Below, one piece after another: positions 58,722 through 64,000 of a stretch of 64,000 bases of DNA (positions are counted from its first letter, which is position 1; each line of letters opens with the position of its first letter). The notes beneath the pieces were generated by a model. It saw nothing but the letters and a program-made list of their open reading frames with translations. It did not search any database and had not been told where the DNA came from. Origin of the DNA: Geobacteraceae bacterium GWC2_53_11 (GTDB lineage Bacteria > Desulfobacterota > Desulfuromonadia > Geobacterales > Pseudopelobacteraceae); NCBI GenBank assembly GCA_001802645.1, contig MGZJ01000040.1, forward strand, positions 1 to 64,000, in the 5' to 3' direction. The position numbers and the translations under genes are program-made.

Positions 58722-59012
58722 ACGACCTCCCTAAATTTGCAAATAACACACTGTTTTTTTTGAAACTTTATGCATCTGATGTGCCATATAAAAATAGCTT
58801 GGAATTATGTATAGTTGTGATCCGGGAGAGTAAAATTCAGGCAGGAACAGCATAAACATGGCAGCAGCAATGCCCTAATTATGGGCATATATGCTTAATA
58901 AATATACACTTATTACATTTTCTCCGATCCGCACAAGCTGGACAATGGTGCCGGAAAGATGATATACAGTACGTGTAACGTACTCGTTAAGTCGTGGCGG
59001 AGGTCGGAAGGA
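58722..59012. promoter_or_regulatory. divergent regulatory region between cytochrome and DUF1566 genes
   Basis: A 291-bp AT-rich gap with no coding sequence seen. It holds a perfect inverted repeat AGTACGT-gta-ACGTACT at 58968-58984, 29 bp before the DUF1566 start, and a partial palindrome tgccctaattatgggca at 58871-58887. Divergent promoters must lie here, but no pair of boxes stood out. Confidence 0.5.
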
Positions 59013-59741
59013 ATGATGAAAAAGATATGCCTGCTGCTCTGTCTTGTCACATTGGCAGCAGCGGCTGAAAGCGGTGCTGAAGTTTCAGCAAAACAGCTTC
59101 AAGACGTAACCGGTGTTACGACATGGAGCAGTACCAACCGGAACCGTATTTCCACCGCTCAACCGGATTTCCCCCGTCAGAATGCGGATTTCTCCAAGCC
59201 CCTGTCTTTTACGAAACTGGACCATTCCGGAAAAGATCTCCCTGACAGCGCCGATTCCTGGGCGTGTGTACGGGACAACCTGTCCGGCCTCGTCTGGGAA
59301 GCCAAAACGTCCGATGGCAGTCTCCACGACAAATCCTATACCTACACCTGGTACAGTTCAGATGAGAACAGTAATGGCGGCAGGATGGGTGTGGAGGGCG
59401 AGCCGGACAATACAACCTGTGGGACCCCGGCGGTTGTCGCAGCCGGCTGCGATACCGAAAAATTCGTTACCGCCGTCAACAAGGCCGGCTGGTGCGGCCA
59501 GAAGGACTGGCGTATGCCAACCGTCAACGAGCTGTATTCGATCGTCAATTACGGGGCATCGCTACCGGCGATATCAGAGAAATACTTCCCCGACCTGATC
59601 ATGCCGGCCGGCTTCTGGACGGTTTCGCCGTATGCGGCAAACCCGGCCTTTGCCTGGATTGTCATTTTTGACGACGGCTATGTCGGTTCCTGCGTCAAAA
59701 GCTGGGCGTATTACCTTCGTCTCGTACGGGGAGGAAACTGA
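59013..59741 (+). CDS. exported DUF1566 (Lcl C-terminal-like) protein
   Basis: A 242-residue protein with a signal peptide (about 1-22; MMKKICLLLCLVTLAAAAES). The DUF1566 domain includes DNLSGLVWEAKTSDGSLH, WCGQKDWRMPTVNELYSIVNYG and the C-terminal FWTVSPYAANPAFAWIVIF .. YLRLVRGG. This fold is related to C-type lectin-like domains. The start at 59013 has GGAGG nine bases upstream; the next ATG is adjacent. It is the first of three DUF1566 genes, divergent from the cytochrome. Function unknown; likely a surface-binding protein. Confidence 0.87.
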   Translation: MMKKICLLLCLVTLAAAAESGAEVSAKQLQDVTGVTTWSSTNRNRISTAQPDFPRQNADFSKPLSFTKLDHSGKDLPDSADSWACVRDNLSGLVWEAKTSDGSLHDKSYTYTWYSSDENSNGGRMGVEGEPDNTTCGTPAVVAAGCDTEKFVTAVNKAGWCGQKDWRMPTVNELYSIVNYGASLPAISEKYFPDLIMPAGFWTVSPYAANPAFAWIVIFDDGYVGSCVKSWAYYLRLVRGGN

Positions 59742-59773
59742 TTGTGGTATTACAACGGGAAGGAATAATTGAA

Positions 59774-60316
59774 ATGAAATCTACTGCTCTTGCATGCCTG
59801 CTGTTTTTGTCGCTGTTCCTCTGTACATCACCTGCATCGGCGACCCAGACCTGCCGAAGCGACCTTTCCCCTTCGACCCCAACCGGACGTTTCATAAGCG
59901 GCAGCGACGGGACGGTTACCGATACCGTGACAAATCTGACCTGGAAGCGCTGCAGTGAGGGGCTGTCCGGCCCATCATGCGAGACCGGCAAGGCCATTAC
60001 CTATACGTGGCCCGATGCTCTCAGAATTGCCGCTTCCAGCACATTTGCCGGCAAAAAAGACTGGCGTGTACCGACAATTCAGGAACTTGATACGATAATA
60101 GAATATCACTGCACCATGCCGGCAATCAACGCCGCCGTTTTCCCCGCAACCCCCACATCAAACTTCTGGTCGGTTTCACCATTTGCCGGGTACCCCGACG
60201 GCAGCTGGAATATTAACTTTAACGATGGTGCCCATGAAACCTGCAACAGAAACTGGAACCTGTATCTGCGTCTCGTTCGCGGAAAAATGCTGAATCAGGA
60301 AGGAGCCGGCAGATGA
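59774..60316 (+). CDS. exported DUF1566 protein
   Basis: A 180-residue protein with a signal peptide ending near residue 24 (SPASA/TQ). A compact DUF1566 domain follows: SDGTVTDTVTNLTWKRCSEG, DWRVPTIQELDTIIEYHC, SNFWSVSPFAGYPDGSWNI and a final LYLRLVRGK. It is closely related to the next gene and less so to the first one. GGAAGG precedes the start at 59774. It overlaps the third DUF1566 gene by 4 bp. Confidence 0.88.
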   Translation: MKSTALACLLFLSLFLCTSPASATQTCRSDLSPSTPTGRFISGSDGTVTDTVTNLTWKRCSEGLSGPSCETGKAITYTWPDALRIAASSTFAGKKDWRVPTIQELDTIIEYHCTMPAINAAVFPATPTSNFWSVSPFAGYPDGSWNINFNDGAHETCNRNWNLYLRLVRGKMLNQEGAGR

Positions 60317-60840
60317 AATTTGCAGATATATTTATCACACTTTCCATAACGGCCATGCTGTTGCCCGTGCCATCGGAAGCGGTACAGACACAGACCTGCC
60401 ACTCATACTGGCCCAAGGCATCGACCCCCATAAGCCGTTTCACGAACAACGCCGACGGGACTGTTTCCGACAGTATTACCGGACTCACCTGGAAACGCTG
60501 TAGTGAGGGATTGAGCGGCGCGCTCTGCGAGTCCGGGACACCGGCAACCTACACGTGGCAGGAAGCACTGAAGAGCGGAGCTGGCAGCACCTTTGCCGGC
60601 AAGAATGACTGGAGGCTGCCGAACATCAAGGAACTTGCCACCATTGTGGAGCGCCAGTGCACCATGCCGGCCATCAATGAAATCATCTTTCCGGCAACTC
60701 CGACCATGTCCTTCTGGTCAAGCACTCCGTACGATGCAAATCCGGCTTTTGCCTGGAACATCTATTTCCCTTACGGGATCAGCGACGGCAATAACAAGGA
60801 GTATAAATTTTTCGTACGGCTTGTACGCGGAGGAAAATAA
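60313..60840 (+). CDS. exported DUF1566 protein
   Basis: A 175-residue protein, signal peptide about 1-23. The DUF1566 domain has NADGTVSDSITGLTWKRCSE, DWRLPNIKELATIVERQC, MSFWSSTPYDANPAFAWNIY and a final FFVRLVRGGK. AGGAG lies before the ATG, which overlaps the previous stop (ATGA). It is a tandem-duplicate relative of the gene before it, diverged mainly in the segment before the last FVRLVRG. It is followed by a terminator hairpin. Confidence 0.88.
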   Translation: MKFADIFITLSITAMLLPVPSEAVQTQTCHSYWPKASTPISRFTNNADGTVSDSITGLTWKRCSEGLSGALCESGTPATYTWQEALKSGAGSTFAGKNDWRLPNIKELATIVERQCTMPAINEIIFPATPTMSFWSSTPYDANPAFAWNIYFPYGISDGNNKEYKFFVRLVRGGK

Positions 60841-60868
60841 ACCGGCTCTTGCCCGATATAAAAACGAC

Positions 60869-60903
60869 AATGCCGCGAAACCTTTACCCGGTTTCACGGC
60901 ATT
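60869..60903. terminator. terminator between converging DUF1566 and cytochrome genes
   Basis: 14-bp arms aatgccgcgaaacc and ggtttcacggcatt pair with one wobble around a 7-nt loop. A T run (TCGTTTTTATA) follows on the minus strand, so it best serves the cytochrome transcript. It may stop both. Confidence 0.8.
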
Positions 60904-60934
60904 GCTGCTTCCAGAACTATATCTACTGTTCAGC

Positions 60935-62809
60935 TTACCACTTCATTTTTTCTTTCCACTGGCCGTTATCGCCGCCCGGCATTGCCGCACTGCTGCCGCC
61001 GAACTGCTTCACATGACACCCGACCATTTCACCTTTACCGCTCTTTTTATTCTTTGACGTGGAATCGGACTGCTTGCTTTCTCTGGCAGGGGGCGGACCT
61101 TCACCTTTCCGGTCCGGCGTCCAGGAGATGCCGCTGTTTTCACGGAGACCGGCAGGACCGGAGACAAAACAGTTGGTCTGCATCAGGCGAGGCAACCCTG
61201 AATTGTGCGGCTGATGGCATTTCGAGCAGGGGAATGAGTGTTCCTTGTTGTTGCCCCACCCTTTAACCGCACGATGAATCTTGTCTGATTTCGCACTGCC
61301 GCCGCTCTTTTCTTTGGCATGGCATTTCAGACAGAGTCCACCAAAGGTATCCGCATCCTCAGTGATCCGCCCCTTTTCCCCGAACGTGTTTTTGTCGATG
61401 AAATACTTCATTCCGGCCATCGGTTCGCGCGGAGTACCAGCCCCTCCAATCCCGAAATTAGCATTTGCCTCCCGGTTGGTAAGACTGAAGTCCCCCTTTT
61501 CCCACGCCTCTCCCCGGTTGGCACCGGCATCACGCTTGGCAAAGGCGCCTTTGCCGGCCAGAGTGGCAGGCGGTCCATCCTCGCGATACGGCGACGTCAG
61601 CCAGGCGCCCTTAAGAAGCGGCACGGCATAGGGCATTTTATCCCCCAGCGTCCTGCTCACCCCGTGAGGATCATGACATGGCGTACAGAGACCGTTGATG
61701 CGTCCTTCTGCAGAATAGTTAAGGAACGTCCCTGCCTTCAGGTGGCTGCTGACGACATCGGTACGGCTCTCCCGGTTCGCATAGCGCGAGGTGGAACCTT
61801 TGTCGCCGGGTCCAAAATGCGGGGAATCCTTGTATCCCATGACCGGCTTTGAAGCTCCGAAGGTAGAAGCGTATCCCCATGGCTTTGCCCCTGCCTGTGC
61901 CGTTTCGTGGCAGTCAAAACAGAGTCCGGCTCCTGCATTATACGGGTTCTTGCTCCCCTTGTCCGGGTTGGCTGAAGGACGATAGGTCATCCGATACCCC
62001 GCCTTGCCCGCAGTTGTTTCTTTCAGGATCGCGCCGTTATAAGTTCCGTCAAAGGTTTTGTAGCTTGAGGTTACGCCCGGAACGGAGGAGCCGTGTGAGT
62101 TATGGCAGTCAAAACATTCAACATTCTTTGCCCCGGGTCCTCCCCAGCGAATAGGAATGGCTTCATCGTAGCCGGTGACGGGGCTCCAGCCTCCCCGTGT
62201 TGCCGCGGCATTACCATGGCCGGAAAGCGCCTTGGTTACCCTCATTTTGCCGTTACTCTTCGCCGTCGAATACTTGCCCCACGTGGTAACGCCCTTCTCG
62301 CTGTAGCGCGAAGCAACGCTCTGCCCATCCCAGGCGTAGACCAGAGGCGTATTGCCGTCTCCGGCAAACGGCTGGATCGCATTGCTGCCATCGCTGTGAC
62401 AGCCGAGACAGTGGCGGGTCACCTGTGCCACCTGAGTCCGTTCCGACACCTGGCCAATGGCAGAGGGGCGGAACGCAACAGCACTAATTCCATCCTTGTA
62501 TGCTGCAGGGCGGGCACCATCTTTCCAGATCACCAGATCAACTGCTCCGTGTGAACGCCGGGAAGATTTTTTTGCCGTCCCGCTATGGAATTTCGGATTA
62601 ATCTGTCCGTCCGGAGTCGCCTCCCAGTGGCAGGCAAAACAGTGCTTTCCAGAAATATCCACTCCCTGGACATGGTGAGAAGTGCCGTTGAACTGCTTCA
62701 GCACCTCTCCATGGCACTCCACACACTCTTGTGCCAATGCAGCAGCCGTTGGAACAGCAAGCAGGACGAGCAGACTACTTAAACACCATTGTTTCGTAAA
62801 CAAACCCAT
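60935..62809 (-). CDS. exported octaheme c-type cytochrome, paralogue of the repeat-bearing one
   Basis: A 624-residue protein with a signal peptide (about 1-26). Eight CxxCH motifs (CVECH, CFACH, CLGCH, CFDCH, CFDCH, CTPCH, CLKCH, CSKCH) occur in the same order and context as in the 894-residue cytochrome. Between hemes 6 and 7 it has one unit (FSLTNREANANFGIGGAGTP) where the other has thirteen. The C-terminal MVGCHVKQFGG is also shared. It follows the sulfatase gene by 39 bp and is probably co-transcribed with it. Likely secreted or outer-membrane-associated electron carrier; partner unknown. Confidence 0.93.
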   Translation of the reverse strand: MGLFTKQWCLSSLLVLLAVPTAAALAQECVECHGEVLKQFNGTSHHVQGVDISGKHCFACHWEATPDGQINPKFHSGTAKKSSRRSHGAVDLVIWKDGARPAAYKDGISAVAFRPSAIGQVSERTQVAQVTRHCLGCHSDGSNAIQPFAGDGNTPLVYAWDGQSVASRYSEKGVTTWGKYSTAKSNGKMRVTKALSGHGNAAATRGGWSPVTGYDEAIPIRWGGPGAKNVECFDCHNSHGSSVPGVTSSYKTFDGTYNGAILKETTAGKAGYRMTYRPSANPDKGSKNPYNAGAGLCFDCHETAQAGAKPWGYASTFGASKPVMGYKDSPHFGPGDKGSTSRYANRESRTDVVSSHLKAGTFLNYSAEGRINGLCTPCHDPHGVSRTLGDKMPYAVPLLKGAWLTSPYREDGPPATLAGKGAFAKRDAGANRGEAWEKGDFSLTNREANANFGIGGAGTPREPMAGMKYFIDKNTFGEKGRITEDADTFGGLCLKCHAKEKSGGSAKSDKIHRAVKGWGNNKEHSFPCSKCHQPHNSGLPRLMQTNCFVSGPAGLRENSGISWTPDRKGEGPPPARESKQSDSTSKNKKSGKGEMVGCHVKQFGGSSAAMPGGDNGQWKEKMKW

Positions 62810-62848
62810 ATTAACTCCTGCTTTTTTTATCCTATCTGTCTTTCTTGA

Positions 62849-64000
62849 TTAGGGATACGGGATGATATACCGTTTTTCCCCCGCTCCGTAGCTGGCCTTT
62901 TTCTTGTCAACAGCAGCATCCCACTCCATAAGCTTTGCCCTCAGGGTTTCGACAACCTTCGGATTCTGAGCCGCCACATTGCGGCGTTCATGGGGATCAG
63001 TCACGATATCGTACAGCTCGATGTCGTTATACTGGAGTGCACTCCCCGTAATATAGCCATACCAGGAAACTTTCTCCAGCAACCGGGGCTCTTTGCGCAG
63101 GATCATTTTCCACTGTTTGGTTCTAATAGCGATGTCTCCCGGCGGATACGAACCGGCAGGAAATGCAGAGCGGAGCATGGCACCGTACTCCTTGACCGGC
63201 TTCTTTTCCGACTCGGGGTAATTGGTCTGTGAATTTTTAAACTCCAGATACCATCTGCTCAGGGTATGCTCCCACCAGGGGATCCTGTCGATATAGGCAT
63301 ACTCGGTTCCTGTCGCACCTGGCTCACCCTTGATAAGCGGCAGCAGACTGCTCCCCTGCTGGCTGTGGTCACGAGGGACACCGAGATAATCAAGCACGGT
63401 CGGCATGATATCAATCCCCTGCACCTGATCGGCAATCCGCTTCCCTCCCTGCTGGCCGTCCGGCAGACGAACGAGAAGGGCACTTTTTACCGCTGACTCG
63501 GAGAGATCGTAATGAACGTAGGTATCCCGCTCGCCAAGATCCTCACCATGGATTGAATGGATAATCAGGATCGTGTTTTTGGTCAGGCCGTTCTTTTCAA
63601 GCGTATCAACCAGCTGCCCGATGAAATTGTCGGTGTAGCGGATGGCGGCATCGTAGCGCGACACGATATACGAATAGTCGGTCGGCGTCAGTTTGTACAC
63701 GGGCTTGAAGCCGAGATAGTACTCGTCCTTGTAAAGCCTCATCAGAACATCGTAGGTGGTGTCGTCGGACGCCCCCTCCTCCGCCTTGATGGAATGGAAT
63801 TTTTCCCAGAACGGTGTATATCCCGGCGGGTCGTAGACAACACGGTCCTCCCGGGGAACACCTGCCGCATAGGGTACATGAATCACACCGCTGGCAATCC
63901 ACATGAAGAACTTTTTGTCCTTGTTCCTCTTGATCCAGTCAAGCGATTCAACCGGAGCAACCCTGAGTGAAGAGCCGAGCCCTTTTCTGGTCCTGCCGAA
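62849..64000 (-). CDS. sulfatase-family protein (N-terminus outside window)
   Basis: The frame is open from the right edge to the stop at 62849, giving 383 residues. A Met at 63904 is internal, since upstream codons continue the family pattern (..KDKKFFMWIASGVIHVPY). Alkaline-phosphatase-superfamily sulfatase features are SRYDAAIRYTDNFIGQLVDTL, LIIHSIHGEDLGERDTYVHYDLSESAVK, VQGIDIMPTVLDYLGV and the C-terminal KWKMILR-like and LYDIVTDPHERRNVA. The catalytic C/S-x-P-x-R motif lies outside the window, so it cannot be said whether it is a Cys- or Ser-type enzyme or a phosphoethanolamine transferase-like relative. It is upstream of the second cytochrome. Confidence 0.85.
   Translation of the reverse strand, partial: FGRTRKGLGSSLRVAPVESLDWIKRNKDKKFFMWIASGVIHVPYAAGVPREDRVVYDPPGYTPFWEKFHSIKAEEGASDDTTYDVLMRLYKDEYYLGFKPVYKLTPTDYSYIVSRYDAAIRYTDNFIGQLVDTLEKNGLTKNTILIIHSIHGEDLGERDTYVHYDLSESAVKSALLVRLPDGQQGGKRIADQVQGIDIMPTVLDYLGVPRDHSQQGSSLLPLIKGEPGATGTEYAYIDRIPWWEHTLSRWYLEFKNSQTNYPESEKKPVKEYGAMLRSAFPAGSYPPGDIAIRTKQWKMILRKEPRLLEKVSWYGYITGSALQYNDIELYDIVTDPHERRNVAAQNPKVVETLRAKLMEWDAAVDKKKASYGAGEKRYIIPYP

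Noticed and set aside
59013-60840. Diversity-generating retroelement target genes
   Set aside because: DUF1566 and SUMF1-fold proteins are common targets, but no reverse transcriptase or template repeat is in the window. The 3' ends of the DUF1566 genes differ at many ordinary third positions rather than at adenine-specific sites.

Overview
The window looks like a chromosome segment of a Geobacter-type delta-proteobacterium (Geobacterales, Desulfuromonadia). The evidence is two exported eight-heme c-type cytochromes, many two-component and chemotaxis proteins, c-di-GMP-type MshEN domains, a type II/type IV-like secretion locus, and a radical SAM/SPASM/PqqD cluster of the kind named GeoRSP after Geobacter. 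No rRNA, tRNA, transposase, integrase or CRISPR array was seen.

Layout. (1) 1-7.8 kb, minus strand: a response regulator (cut by the left edge) with its PAS histidine kinase, a Cache-domain chemoreceptor, and a sigma-54 activator paired with a large hybrid kinase that has a periplasmic binding domain. (2) 8-10.5 kb: a parvulin foldase, and divergently a CheY-like receiver with an MshEN-CheX fusion. (3) 10.6-24.9 kb, minus: a tRNA methyltransferase, then a surface-polysaccharide cluster (YfhO-like protein, methyltransferases, five glycosyltransferases including a fucosyltransferase, an epimerase, a Wzx-type flippase). Its 20-24.9 kb part is visibly AT-rich and contains a probable gene remnant. 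A winged-helix regulator with two identical operators follows. (4) 25.8-37.3 kb: a secretion/pseudopilus locus (GspE, GspF, pseudopilin, PilM/N-, PilO- and PilP-like proteins, secretin with an unusual TPR tail, Ig-like lipoprotein), with a fluoride-exporter pair and a second pseudopilin on the other strand.

(5) 37.4-50.4 kb, minus: a near-continuous run of 13 genes. It encodes a beta-helix NosD-like protein, a carboxypeptidase-regulatory-like protein, two binding proteins (OpuAC- and PhnD-like), a ResB-like protein, a DUF318-type permease with an extra C-terminal domain, a cupin, PqqD-like, radical SAM/SPASM and SPASM-only proteins, FmdE, a TPR protein, a YedE-type sulfur/selenium transporter and a glycosyltransferase. 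The recognisable core is GeoRSP. The surrounding transport and cofactor genes suggest a larger uncharacterised system, and no precursor peptide is visible. (6) 50.5-64 kb: exported proteins, namely three SUMF1-fold proteins without the formylglycine-generating cysteines, three DUF1566 proteins, an exported methyltransferase, a serine hydrolase, two paralogous octaheme cytochromes and a sulfatase cut by the right edge. One cytochrome carries a 13-unit, 24-residue repeat between hemes 6 and 7 where its paralogue has a single unit.

The most unusual items are the repeat-expanded cytochrome, the extended GeoRSP locus, the heptamer microsatellite joining two genes at 11.3 kb, the 52-bp hairpin inside a coding start at 53.1 kb, and the paired operators at 25.6 kb. 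All functions are inferred from sequence motifs read by eye; no database search was run.
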